Source of the DNA: Acridotheres tristis
Lineage: Eukaryota > Chordata > Aves > Passeriformes > Sturnidae
Reading direction: 5' to 3'
Length of the DNA: 64,000 nucleotides
NCBI GenBank assembly: GCA_037013685.1
Contig: CM072894.1
Span: forward strand, 29,635,529 to 29,699,528
The notes under the pieces: generated by a model
What the model was told of the DNA's origin: nothing
Database searches by the model: none
Seen by the model: only the letters and a program-made list of their open reading frames with translations
Shown: positions 12,132 to 25,700 of the stretch, one piece after another
Layout of the letters: each line of letters begins with the position of its first letter
How positions within the stretch are numbered: the stretch's first letter is position 1
Position numbers and translations under genes: made by a program

Positions 12132-15100
12132 TCAGGCTGTATTATAATATGCTGTTGAGTTTGGGCATAAAAATATTACTGTTTTCTGCCTGTTGGTATT
12201 GTCAACTTCCCTTTGAAGCCTGTGCTTGTATTTGTACTTTGAGTTCTTGCTTCTGATGGAAAAAGACATCATTCCAATATGTCCTTTCCAGCCCAAAGTG
12301 CCATATCTTGCTTTCAAAAACACAGAGAAATGACTGGTAGGCATTAAAGGTCACATTTTCCTTCCATTTTTAAGGTCAAACTGGGCACACTAGTCCCCAT
12401 ATATTTTGTGTATGCATATAGCAAGTCCTGAGCCCTTGTAGCATTAAGCAAAGCTCATATTGCAGTGCTTTTTGATTTGTTGGAATTTTCTTCCCACCAC
12501 AGATAGTGATTGAGTAAGCTATTTAATAAAAAGATTGAAGAAGCATCCTGGGGTGAAGTGGCCAGGCCAGGTATGAAGATCTGTGTGTGTCAGAGTCTCC
12601 ACAGTGTGCTGTGCAATGAAGTGGTTGCTCATCAAGTGCTTCAGGATGAGGCTTACCCTGATTTCTTGGACTGGTTTGTGGCAGGAACTCAGATATTTGC
12701 CCTCAGAATGCAAAAGAAATACGCAAATTTTAGTACAGGTATTATGTCTTCCTTTTCTGCCAGGAAAGGCTCTGCCAGTTAATGGCAGTAGAAAACTACA
12801 GATTTTAGTTGAGTTATAACAGAGACACTCAGGCATGAAGCAGATATGAAATAAGCCTTAACTTTTGATAGGTGGGTTTCTTGTTCCTCTCAGTGACAGC
12901 TGAATGAAAACTGCTATTGCACTATTCTTTAGATGTCTTGCTATTAACTGTGTGCAAATATAACATTTAGGGTGCAAGAAGCACCATAGAGCTGGCTTTT
13001 CACATACCGCTTTATAGAGAACTATTCCTATTTTTCTCACAGGCTGTAAATGATTAAAAAAGCAAGCAAAGAAGATATAAAAGTATCACTGAGATCTAAA
13101 TGAAAGAACACGGGGAATATATATGTATTCCATTTGTTGAAATAAAGGCATTCGAACATCTCCCCATGAGCTTCCTGGCAACAAACAGTGTGATTTGCTT
13201 TAGGCTTTTTAGCAGTTATATAAAAAACATCTCTAAGAAACATTTCTAGAGAAATGTGCTTCTATAGGCTTCCCTGTGAGTCCTGTGTGGAGAAGTTAAG
13301 CATCACTTGGTGGGCTACATGCTGGAGTCTAGAAAAAGCGATTTTGAGTAACTATCAAAATGTTAGGATTATTTTTGTATCTGGATGGACAAAATATTTA
13401 ATGTGTCATCTCAAAGGATTAACACAATACCAGCACCAATTACTTTCTCTCTAGCAATTCACACACAGGAGTTGGACAGTGCATATTCCCCTGGAGGCTC
13501 AGATGTGTGACTTTATACAAGTAAAATGGCAGTGTAGGAAAAGGCAGAAGAGGCCATTTGAAATAAGTAGGCTTTTGGATTTTTTTTTCCTATGGTCAGA
13601 CAAAAGTGACAAAATCATGATTACAATGGGACAATTCAAATTCACTCAAAAAAGCACATTCTCCCCACCCTGCCCCACTGTTCATTTTTCAGTTTCTTTG
13701 ACTGAAGTGATTTTCTTAATATGAAAAGGAGCACACGGTCCTCTGGATGGATTTTTTTTCTAGGGATATTGGTTCAGGCTCAAGTTCTATAGATAATTTT
13801 TTATCCATTCAGTATTAAGCACATAAGAAAATATTTTACTAAGAAAAAATAAAGGTATGTGAAAGGCCTCTTGGAAGTGTGATTTAAATCAGGAAACAGA
13901 CATGATTCTGAAAAATGCCATTTCTTTATTGGCAATTGATAATTATAGAATTAAGATTTATTAATTTATCTGTAATACTGTTCTGGGATAGCAAAACATT
14001 CCTGGGTTATCAGCACTGTCTCTAGCAAAAATCCAAAACACAGACCTAAAACAGACCCAGACCCAATTCTATTATAACCAAAGCAAGAACAGAGACAAAA
14101 AGTTTAAAATGCGTATGTAATTTGGAAGATGAAATGCTTTGGTGAGAGCATAAAACTGAATTTCTGAACAGACTTCAAGCTCCTCCACGTAATATAATTT
14201 CATGTGGTTGTCATTTCTGCTTTTATTGCTCAGTGAGTGGTGAGACATTGTGTGACTAGACAAGTTTTATCATACTGGAGAATTTCTTAAGAAGGCTGTT
14301 TTATACATTTTTCTGAAATGTCAGTTATTTTCCAGTTAAATCAAATTTCCAATGAGCTTTTTTAGGAAACTTCCACCAGTCTCTTTCATCCCCTCAAAAC
14401 TTCAAAGTTAGGTTCAAATCTTACCTTGAATCCTCACTCAATACTTCTTTACCTTTTCTGTGATGTTTATAGAAAAGTGAATTTGGAAATACAAAGCCTG
14501 TGGTTAGAAGGACACAAGGGCTGAGGTAAAAAGCACCATCAAAGGAGGCACCTGGTGGGACAGAACTCTGGATCTCCAACAGGGCACATTAAAAAAGGAT
14601 TTAAGTAGGCATCCTGGTGTGTCTAAACCCTAGAAAAAAATTGTATAATGTTTGCTTTTATGTGTTCCTTTTATCACTTACCTCACTTTGTGCCCCAACA
14701 TTAGTGTTCTCTTAATGCTGTTTTAGAGTGTGATTTAGACTTTATTTTCTTTTCCTGTTAGTACATAGCTTGACAGAAATCTGTAAGCTGTGATTGCAGC
14801 ATGCCTCCTGAGTAAACTATATTTACACTCTCTGGCTAATTTGGAATTGTTAGGAGAAATATGTCTGTATTTTATTTTTTTCTTGGCTGTTAACAGCCTT
14901 TTTTGCAAAAGTTTTGGGTTCTTCTAGTGATAGAAAACTGTATATTCTCCAATTTATTTATTTCCAGATCCACAGGAGGCTGTGGATGCAGCAAAGGCTG
15001 GTTAAGGTGCAGAACTGCAGAAAGATGGTGATAAAGGGCTGCATTTCTTTAGACCATGTGATCCTTTAAGGAGCACCCCCATGGGACTTGAAAAACTTGA

Positions 15101-16422
15101 AGGAGGAATCAAGATATCATGAAGCAATTAATTTCTTTTGGCTCCGTTCTGGTTTGTTAGGAGCTTTGAAATCCACCAGGCTGGGAGTCCCTATAAATAT
15201 GCCTGTTCCTGCTCTCATAAATCATGTTTCCCCACAGCCTACTGAAATAAGCAGATGCCACTCTGGATAATCAAGCATTGCATCTTTACTCATATTTTAA
15301 TATAAACTAGCTTATCAGCTGATAAGAAAAAAAGATGCATGTAGTATAGTCAAGAAAAAATGAGATAAATATTAGCATATTAAATCACCTCTACCCATAA
15401 AAATTATTCTGAGAGTTCAGCACTTAAAGGTGAGAATGTCCTTTGGGAGGAGTAGCAAACTTCTCTTAGTGTATATAAAAGAAAATTAGCTCAACAAGTA
15501 ATCTTCTATAGTCCTTTTGTAATTACCTTTGATATTGAGCAAGAATTCTTTGTTTCAGAATCTAACTTTTATCTACCACTCTGTCCTTGGATTAAAACAC
15601 TCTTTATGGCATCCCATTTGTTGCCATGGAAATGAATGTAATGACAGTTTCAACATTGTGGATTCTCTGGAAGAAACAGTATGGGGGAAAGAGTTGGGAG
15701 AACAAGAAAAGGCAAATATTAAATTTGAATAGGTTTCTTTTGGAATTCGCAATTGTGAGAAAAATGAATATTGACTGAAAGAAGAATGGCTTAGAATCTA
15801 ATATGTGCACAAGGTTTTGAATCTGTCAGTTTTTTTTTTTTGTTGTTGTTCTGCATTTTTATTTGGCTTTTTTCTTTTTGAGATGAGGAACTGTTCATGC
15901 CATAGAGTCCATTGAAGTCAGTCCTTCATGCATGTGCAAAAACTACTTCAGAAACAATATTAACTTGCTTCTCTGGAGATAGTGCCTGGAAGTCTAAGAA
16001 CCCTTTACCTTTTCCTTCTCAGCTGAGGGAAAGTTTGGATCTGTACATATTTCCCTATTTCTCCAGGAGAATACATGATGCAGCTGTAATTGTTTCCTCA
16101 GAGTGCTTTAGGAACATGTCATTCACCATCAGGAGAGGAGATGGGCTTTTCTGTGGCTGTAAAAACTGTCACTGTTCAGTAAATTAAGGATATTTCCCTT
16201 CAGTAGCACATGTGTAATGGATCACTAATGAAAAATGCAAAAATGCGTAGATCAGTGTGTTTTCTCTGACTCTGCTCTCCAGCAGTGTCAGTAACTGGAG
16301 ATGGCCATGGCTCACTTTTCAGGAATGAAGTGGAATCATCTTTCTGATGTCCATTACGTGCCCTTAGGGAACAGTGTTATGATCCAGACCTGTGAGCTAC
16401 AAAGAATCGAGGTGTCTGCCTT
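12132..16422. other. Noncoding DNA, no gene seen
   Basis: Short open frames occur on both strands, none with a recognisable domain. Position 14547-14558 resembles the CTCF core on the minus strand with one mismatch, too weak to list alone. A 12-base T run (15830-15841) is followed by three GTT units. From 14264 to 15087 there is no open frame of about 60 codons and nothing recognisable. Confidence 0.75.
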
Positions 16423-16436
16423 GTTACCTTGGTAAC
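16423..16436. promoter_or_regulatory. RFX X-box motif
   Basis: GTTACC-TT-GGTAAC is a perfectly symmetric X-box: both half-sites match the RFX consensus (GTNRCC and RGYAAC) with the common two-base spacer. RFX family winged-helix factors bind such sites in promoters and enhancers of ciliary and MHC class II genes. The site is followed by about 250 bases of AT-rich, stop-dense sequence without repeats. Motif presence is direct; binding and target gene are unknown. Confidence 0.6.
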
Positions 16437-19400
16437 ATAAACATATTTTAGACAAAGCAAAACATATTTAGTACATTTAGCTTCTGATGCAAACATTTAG
16501 TTCCATTCAGCAGTGGGACAATAATTCTGAAAAAATGGGTAAATGTTATAGCATAAGTAAATGGAAACACATTGAATCAAAGCTGCATATGAAACTTCCT
16601 CCTAGAGGCACCTAACACAGAAACTGGACAGTCCATTAATATTTCTGGAGAGTGATTCTGATCATCTGGGGAATTAAGAATGTTGTTTCAGCTGTAACTT
16701 ATATTTTTCATAGCTCCATCAGCTTCCTTGTGGTCTGACATTGGAAGGCAGCACCACATATCTGTTTACACAAAGGCAGAACATTGCAAAATATACCTGG
16801 GCTTTACTGAATAAATCTGAAAAAAATCTTCAAACCATGTCCCAGAATGCTCTGGACTCAGATTAAAACATAGCAAAACCTGGGCTGTGTTCTCCAGTGG
16901 CACAGATTCCCACATTTGTAAAAACATCTCTCTAGTCAGGGCTCTGGAGGGGTTATCTCCACAATACAGTAGGACCTGTTTCAACTTGACTGACACCTCT
17001 AATTGAACTATTGGTAGAAATATTGCTCTCTCCTAAAGTGGAACCACACTGAAACCAAGTGTAAGACCTGAGGCTAATGAAGGAGGTAAGAAAAAAAAAA
17101 AGAAAGCTTGCTTGGGTCTGATAATGTTTGGTTGATTTTTCTCTATAGTACCTGGAAAATGCAGGTAGACTGCTGTAGCAGCCACAAAGAAATATCAAGG
17201 GTGTTCCAGGCATGAAGATTTACATTTGGGTTGAATACCTCTGTACTTCCCTGCAACTACAGATGCATAATTAGAAGAGGAATAATAGTACTTGCTTAGA
17301 ATTCCTGTATATCCATAAAGGAGAAGAATGCTCTATATGTTAGCATTCACTTATAATATGAGTGAGTGAATGGAGTTTGAGTGTGCTGCTTGAAATTTAT
17401 CAGAAATGAATAATGCAAAATGATTCTTAAAAAAACTTAAGTAAATCACTGTGCAACAACAGCCCTGCACTAAACAAACTGCTGCTAGTAGAAGAGACAC
17501 TTCCTACAATTTTAAGTCCTTTTCTGCTCCAAGTAGAAAAATCACACTTTTAGGCACAAAGATGCCAGAGCAGGCTCTAAGACATCCTGTAAAGCAGAAG
17601 ACAAAGAGGATTCTCTTTAAAACTAGGGATAGAAAAGGAGAGAGAACAATGGGGGTTTCATGTGCTTACAAAGCAGAAATGGGTCACGTTGGGTGGAAAA
17701 AAATTAACCTCAGGACAACAGAGGAGTGACCTGATAAAATGCAATGTACTGAAAAGGAGGGGCAAGATGGGGGAGGGAGGGTGCTCTGTGTGCTGAGCAC
17801 TAAGTTGACAGATGAAGGGCACAGTACAGCCGAACAAGGGGACAAACTTGCAAGTGATTAAATAGACAATTCAAAAGACATTAAGTTCCTGTGGAAGATA
17901 GATGGAGTTGACATTAGGAGAAGAAAGCTGCAAATAGAAACGGGAGGAGCAACTGAACTTTGGATTTCTCTCTAAAGATGAATTTTATGTATTTTTTGTT
18001 GTTTTTTTTTTAATAGAATTGGCAAAGCAGATGGCCAAGCAGACTCATAGAGGAGTGATGGTGTTTCTTTTATTCACTTCCAGTTGATCTTGTTTGTGTA
18101 CAGATCTGATTCCTACCCTCTTATCAATCACAAGTGTCTGGTACACCAGGCTTTAGGCTGCCTAATTTGTGTTAACATTAATATGTGTGACTACCTGTGC
18201 TTAATATCACTAAAATCTGTTTGGTGCAGGATTACCTGGTTTAGTGTGAATGAAGACCTGGGTGATTTTAATGAATTATTGTACATCATGGCTACATGTA
18301 CATGATGAGCATTTGAAAAGAGCCCTCTGCTGCACAACTCAGATGTGAGTCCAGAGTTTGATACTCCCCTCTAATTTGGATGTATTCAGTTTTGGCTTGG
18401 CTCATTATGAATGGAAGGACCAGCTGCAAAATTCAGATGCTTTTCTAAATTTGGAGTCTGAGACTTGCCAGAGGTTAGGGACTTTCAGTGATAAAAGTGA
18501 GGTTTAGAACTATCTCTAATAGGAAGATAATATATATTTTAGAAGGAATGGCTCTGTATTTCCTCTCATCAGTGATTTACCAGGTACATCACACAGTGAA
18601 GGTTTTTACAAAAACTCTGTTTGTGTGATCCTCAGTGACAGTTCTGTGTATTGCCTGGATCAGATTCTCATCTGTTACTGTTCTAAGTCAGCTGTAAATC
18701 TGTAATGTTTCTGTTAGGTGAGAGAATGGAGTACCATAAGGGAATAGTATGTATGGCATACATGAGACTGCACGTCACTTACAATTGTAACATATAGCAT
18801 TTGTCATTACACTTTACAAGTCCTAAGGGCTAGATCTGGCAAACAGTTCCATGCCTAAGGCAGGATTTAGGCAGAATTAAGACATTACATTCCCAAACTG
18901 TAAGTCAAAATAGCTGTTTCAGCTCTCTAGTCTTTCCTGAAACAGGTCGCCTGTGTTGACTTAATATTTTTTATAGGTGTCAGAGCAAATGATGCCATGT
19001 TTAATTCCCACAGGGGCCCGGCTGACTGGTGTACCCCAAACTTCTTTACAGTTAGGTAGAATTATACTCATCAGGAAATGCATTCAAACTTAAATGTCAA
19101 GCAATATTGTTGGGATCCCTTGGGAGCAAGAGTAGCAAGCCAGCATACAGCACCACAGAGATTAACAAATTCATCCTGCTGGTCTGAGCTGATGTGCTGA
19201 TTCATAGCACTGAAATTTGGCATTGTGCCACCGTGTTTCTGGGCAGCAGAGATATGGGGAACGGTGCCCTGAAGAGGCTTGCCAGGAGGGGATGGAGGGG
19301 AGCTCTGTGCCATGGGACATGGCTGCAAAGCACTGCTGAGCAGTTAAAACCCACGCTGGGAAGGGAGCAGAGCCCTGATAGCATCCTCAGCTCGGAGAGA

Positions 19401-22400
19401 TGGCAAAAGAGCACAGCCCAGAGCTCATCCAGGCTTGCACTGACCCTGCTAAATATCTGAAACCTGAATCATTCAGGTGTCACTCTGCTTGCATTTTTCA
19501 GGTGCTCCCAATGGGCATGCTGTTGATTTTTGTCTCCTACATCTTGTCCATGATTTATGGCTTGCATCAAGGTTTCATGCATTTAAAGTACCTTGCCTTG
19601 TGCTTCTTTTGCTTTGTAATAACCCAGTAAGTTTTGAATAGAGCCTAACTGGCTGTATTTTAACTAGAATACTTTTTTTCATGTAGTTCTATGGAAACAC
19701 TGATTTTTTTTTTTTTTTTTCCCTCTTTGGAGATGTGTCCTACCTCTATTTTCCCCCCCCTTGCCTTAGTTTTTGGAGCACTTATGACACTGCCTTATTC
19801 ATACTGTTAAGTAGAGGACCCACAAAAAACCCGAACATAAAGAATGAAGTTGATGGTTCAGTGATATTCAGAAGTACCTCAGGAATACAGCCTTGGTCTT
19901 CACCTAAGAATTCCTGCTTGCTGGCTTTATGTTGTGATCCATAGAGCATTGAGGTACAGTTAAGCCTGGGCTAAATTAGCTTGGAGCAGAAAAGGAACTT
20001 TGTTGCGTTGAAGAATTTTCTGTGATGCGTGTGAATAAAAATTACACAGTTCACCTGTAATTTTACTTGTTTTAGAACTAGGTCCAAGACTGAATAGCTT
20101 TTTTTGTGTAGAAGGCGACAAGACTGCTATGCCAATTAGTGCAGCACGAAATTGCTCCATAACTTCAATCTCAAGACAGCTGTAAATCTCAGAGCAGCTG
20201 TCAAGGCCATTCAGTGAGAAGTTCAGCATCTGAAATGCTTGTCTAAAGACATGACTGAGGAGATCAAGCCTTGTAGGCATTGCATGTAATCTGAAAAAAG
20301 GCCCTGGATGAAGCCCTTTGGAAGGGTTGATCCATTTGTGTTAAATCAGGTGAGGTGAGATGCAATTAGCAGCTACTTGGTAGCTGAAACACTATCCACT
20401 GTCCTTAGTGCATCTCCCAGCAAACACAATCCACTGGGAACAGGACCAGCAATGATTGCAGTTAGGCTCAATAAAGACATCAGAAATAAATTTCAACTGC
20501 TCATCCAGCAGCATTTTTTGTTTCTATCTCAGTAGCAACCAGCTCAGCCAGAGAGGTAACATTTAAATAGCTGCTCACTTGTTTGTAATGTCAGCAATAT
20601 GAGCAGAAATCACAGAATCCTGTAATTTTAGTTATATATATCCAGGCATGACTTCTCTAAATCTTGAGAGAGGGTGGAGGCAAAGTCTCCCTGGTTTTCT
20701 TTTATTATGATGAGATGAACTATATACTAGGATCGCTGGTAGTCTCAATTTCCTCTGAAAACAAGGTGGATAAGTAGTTCATGTGCAGATGTGTAGTGCA
20801 GGATAGCCTATATTTTGATCCTATAGGATAGAAAACAGTTTGAATAATAGGATCATACCCATTCCTATGGATATCACTACTAACTGTATCTTCAATTATC
20901 CAGCAGGTGTGCACTGGGGAATAATCTGTTTTCAGTGCTTTGTTATTAATTGCCTACTCTGACTGTGTTTTCACCCACTGCATTTGTAAAATATATTATT
21001 GCAGATTTACTCTAGTAGATTTAGTCCTTAGAAAAATAAAAAAGGCACATAAAAACCTCCAAAAACTGAGAGTTCTATGAAATTTTAAAAAAAACCCTAC
21101 AACTATTCACTTGGATTATTCCTTACTGTAATTTTTCTATCTAAAATTTCTCTGAAAGGAAGGTATTATGTAATAACACATGACCAGTGTTGTTAAATCT
21201 TCCTTGAGGAAGAGCCTGTGCAGGCAGTGTTTGACTTCTGCCTACTCAAAATCCTTTAGGTGACCAGACTCACAGGCTCCCAGTTACTCTCTACTCACAG
21301 AGCAGTTTATGAAAGCATCACCAGACAGTTTCAGTATGCAGCTAATTAATTCATGAATGTTTTCTTTTTTAGCATTTCCTAAACTTTCTGTTGAAGTGTC
21401 TCAGATGAGCACACAGCACAGATTAGTTGTGTACAAAGCTGGCACTGTCCCGTGGGTTGCTGCAGGGCTGAGTGCCGAGGTCAAGTGATGTGGAATTTGA
21501 ACTCTGATTTTTCTGAAGGGCTTTCTCTAATCTAGCTAAGGCAAGGAGAGCCTAAAAATTTTTACCTTAGCCTGCATGAATAAGAGGAGAACTGTGGAGA
21601 TGGAGGTTGAACAGCCTTAAATTTGTTGACAAGAGGATCTTAAGGTGTAATGGTCTTTTGGATTTCAATTGCAACAATTCTTTTTTTTTGGTAAACATCC
21701 TCTTAAAACTAAAGTAATGTTTACAGTGGGCTGCACATTAACATCTTTAACTCTGAAAGCATGCACACAAATACCAAATCACATAATAGCATTGGCTATT
21801 GTCAAACATTCAGGCTTTGGGCTTTTGCTAAGCATATGCTTTAAAAACTAAAAATTCATTGACTGAATAGATACTTGAGCAGAGTTTGTCTATCCCCGTC
21901 AACAAAAGAAGACGTGCAGCAGCTATTTAATTAAAAGTTTCCCACACAGGTAAACCTCCTCAGACCTTCTTCAGTTTAAAAAAAAATCAAATCTTCTCTC
22001 TGATGAAAACCTGCATTGTATTTTTTAAGACTTGCTTTAAATGTGCTCTGTGAGCTGGTTTGGAAGAGGATTGCAGGATTGCAGTGACAGAGGCAGCACA
22101 CTGTGCTGGTTGGATCCCACACACTCTGAAGCCAGAAAAGCAAATTGACCTTGATGAAATGAACCTGTTTTACTCTGGATGCTTCAAAGGGATTCAATCT
22201 CTCTGACTACTTCTGCCAGAACAACCTTTATATGAACAAAGCTTTTCTGCAAAAAGTAGGTTTCACAGAAAGGGCAAATACCCATAAAATCAGGTTATGC
22301 ATAAATTGAAGTAATTGTTAAACCTCCAGAGCTAGGCTTTAATTGTGCTCTCAAAAAGGTATTTTTCTACTTGAAAATATTTTCAGTATTATGACCTCTC

Positions 22401-22697
22401 TCCAGTTAATTCGTAGTTAATTACCAGCTTGTCTTGGCTAACCTCAGCCTGCTGCTCAGCCTCATGCAGCCGCTTGCTCACTTCCTCATGGTGGGAGGGG
22501 AAAGAAAATTGGGAAGACAAAAGCAGGGAAACTTGTGAGTTGGGATAAAGATCATTTCCCAAGGGCAGGCAGGTATAGGCAGACTCGGGAAATCTGGGTT
22601 TTATTACCTGTTATTGGTTATTTGGGAAGAAAAACTCCATCATTCAGAAAGGCCCCCCCTTCCTCCATCCTCCCCACAGCTCTGTGTGTTGAGCATG
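16437..22697. other. Noncoding DNA, no gene seen
   Basis: No coding gene is supported. Simple features are an 11-base A run at 17091-17101, a 10-base T run at 18002-18011, a 17-base T run at 19704-19720 and a 14-base perfect palindrome TGAAAATATTTTCA at 22372-22385. Open frames here (for example 19960-20280, minus strand, 106 codons) have no recognisable family. Confidence 0.75.
19704..19720. repeat. Poly(T) run, 17 bases
   Basis: Seventeen uninterrupted T residues, followed about 30 bases later by a short C run. On the minus strand this is an A tail, but no retroposed sequence was recognised next to it. Confidence 0.9.
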
Positions 22698-22770
22698 GTG
22701 GGTGGGGTGGGGTGAGATGATGGGATGGGATAGGATGATGGGATGGGATGCAGTGGAATGGGGTGGGATA
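22698..22770. repeat. GGGAT-rich degenerate minisatellite
   Basis: An imperfect array built from GGGTGG, GATGATGGGATGGGAT and GTGGAATGGGGTGGGAT pieces. Two near copies of a block reading GATGATGGGATGGGAT are separated by a few bases. The G-rich strand has several runs of three or more G, so a G-quadruplex is possible. It looks like a slippage-derived array with no coding content. Confidence 0.8.
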
Positions 22771-25700
22771 TCCCTCAGTCAGTGGGATCAAGGGTGGGTG
22801 AGAGGCAGAAAGGCCTTGGCTCTGTGAAAGCTCTGATCAGCAGCAAGGAAATATCCCTGTGTTCTCCACTGTTTCCAGCACAAATCCCAAACCCAGCCCT
22901 ATCCCAGGTACCATGAAGGGCATTAACTCTGCTCCAGCCACAACCAGGACAGTCACAGATTTCATAAGAATAACAGTGGAAAAGATGGTCTTGTCAATCA
23001 TGCTTTCCACCTTCATAAATAATTGAAGCTCACAGTATTCAAAGTGCCATCAGACACAAGTTTGAATCTTCATGGGTCTTCTGACAGCAGTTTGCTTTTC
23101 TAGACTTTGTTTTGTCATTCAGAACATAAAAAGTCTCAGCTGTGAGCTCTGCAGTGAGCAATGTTTGGAGAGGAAGAGTGGGAGTTAAAGTGTCTGGCTT
23201 ATTTTCTTTGCAGCTGTAATAACTCAGTATAATAACAATTGTGCCTCTCTTCAATGAAAAAAGAGTAGGTACACTCATGGCTCTTGAAAAGCACTTGGAG
23301 GCCCATGGGTAGTAAGAAAAAAAAAAATTAACATGGTTATTTGTTGAGATAGAGTGTAATCAAAGTGCATCCCCTAGAAGTGCCTGTGCATAATTATTTG
23401 GCACTGATCAAGTATAATACTTATATTTTTATATTAAATTAGGTTTTATAATGGCAGTAAACCCTAATTTTACTTATAGTGCCTTTTGGTGATAAAGCTC
23501 CTAAAATGAGATGTTTTGAATTATACACAACTCATATTTACATCTCTTTCTGCAGTGTATTTGTCCAAAAGGCTCTTGGAAACTCTGGACATGAGATTTG
23601 TGAAAAAGACCTGGAGGAGTATTATTTATGAAGCTATCTTTCCTCTTCAGCTTTTCCAAAATATAGAGGAAATGTTGAAGACCTACTGGATAATATTGTT
23701 TCTATCACTGGTGAGAAAATATTGGCTGGCTCTTCCAAGGACCTATAGTCCTTATTCTCATTAATGTTAACCTAGAGACGAATGAGCTGCATTTTCAGAC
23801 AAATTCAAGGGGTCATGTTGCTTTCTACCCTGTACAAGAATTTTAACAGAGAGTAATTTTTTTTCCCTTCAACTCCTTCATTTGCAGCTTTCAGAAAGGT
23901 TTACAGTGAAAGTTCAGAGCAATTTCTGCTTCCTTAGCTGGGTGCTTGTTGTGTGCAAGTAATAAACAACAAATATATTTCCTTTTGCAAGTTAGATTGT
24001 GTAGAGTATAATATTGTGGTGCTGTAGGAAACCTCTGATGCAAGATGTTATAGAAAAGGAAGATGATTTAATTTAAAGACTAATATAACTTCACAGTCAT
24101 CCTCTCACATCTGTAAATTTTTAAGCACAAAGATGTGCATGGGAGTTGCTTAAGTACAAGGAGTGGTATCCAGGAGGTCTTAAAAAGAAGGAAAAGTATA
24201 TTGCCCAGCAAAGAAAATAAAAATTAAATTGCATTAATTGAAAATAAAACTTTAAAGTTGAAGCTTGGTAAAATTGACAAGTTTTCTGGAATAAACATTT
24301 TCTCTCTTGATATTTTGCACTCTATAATTAGCAGTACTCTTACATAATTGGAAATAATATAATTAACTGCCAAAGATAATTAAAAAAAATGTTTTTATAA
24401 ATCAGTTTTTAAAAACCCTCACTCCCTTACTACTCTGCTAAACTGATAATAAAAGAAGTGATTCCTTTATTGAACTGAGTTCTACAGTTTCACTGGTATA
24501 AAAATCTAATTTTGAGTGAGGTATGCGGAGAAGCAACATTCCTGTAAATAAGATCTGGAGCTGTTCCCCAGCTGTGCATCTCAAAACTCTGCACAGGGAC
24601 AAGCTGTGTTACCTCTGCTCCTTGAGCCAGGCCAGGTTTATTTTCTCTGCTGGAGTGTGAGTTCCCTCTGTATTGAGCCTTGTATAAGCAAAGCAAAGGT
24701 GTTTTGTGTCCTCCTCGTTTACTGTCATTCACATCTTAAGAAAATTTATTCCCATCTCACAATTGTCCTTTCATTTAGACGGTTTTAATTTTCACTACTG
24801 TTATAATTTAAATAATTTAAATATATATAAAGAATATGAACAGCATTCCCATCACCTTGTTTTTGAGGCACAAAGGCAAAATAATTCCCACTCCTACTGC
24901 AAACAGACAAGTGAAAAGAGATGAAGTTCATCAGTAATGCTTTGGACTGCTGTTGTGATCAAGAGGCATTTAATGTTTGTCTTAATTTATCTTACTGTCT
25001 TGTCTGCTAGTCTTCAAAATAGTCAGTACAGAAGTCTTTATGTCTTCATTTGGCTTGGTTTTGATTATGTCTTGATTTGGTTTCTCCTGCATGCAGTGAC
25101 AGCATCTTAATCTAGCTGATCAATTATCTTCAGGGCAAAGGAGAACAACTATTAGAGTTTTTATATCTGTACTTGTTTAAAGAAGGCAGCCAGGTCTTGG
25201 GTAATTAAAGGACTATTTAATTAAGTGAATCTCAGTACTTAATTCTGGTTTTAAAATTATTTTTGAAATAATGAGAAAATTAAAAAGAAAAAAAGGTTGA
25301 ATCGAAAGCCATAGAAAAATATTTCTGCTCTAGAGAGGAAGGTGTTTATTCTCTTTTCCTACGAGCTCCTAGCTGATTATCCTCTCATTCTTAGCCTAGG
25401 GAAGGGCCTGTTCCAAGTGCTATGTACTGACCAGCCATTATTGGTAAAAAAATATCAGGGACAGTGGCATGAGAGAGACATGAACTGAATTCTTACACCA
25501 GTAGTGGGCATTTTGGATTCAGAATTCAGATTGTAGCTCTGGAGGTTTGGAGCTGGTAGTGTTTCACTTTTATTTCCTTAAGCTCAATTCTCTTTGTTGC
25601 CAAAAGCAAGTCTCTCTTTTTCAGCTCACTTTAAATTTCAGCAGTGCTGTTTCAGAATTCAGTTAACCTGAACTCAGGACTAAAATGAATAAATACAAGG

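Noticed and set aside
18270..18308. CATCATG...CATGATG inverted repeat
   Set aside because: Seven-base arms with a ten-base loop are common by chance in this composition.
20606..20645. Short CACAGAATCCTGTAATTTTAG word resembling a CR1 tail
   Set aside because: Only about ten bases fit, and the following sequence does not continue as CR1.
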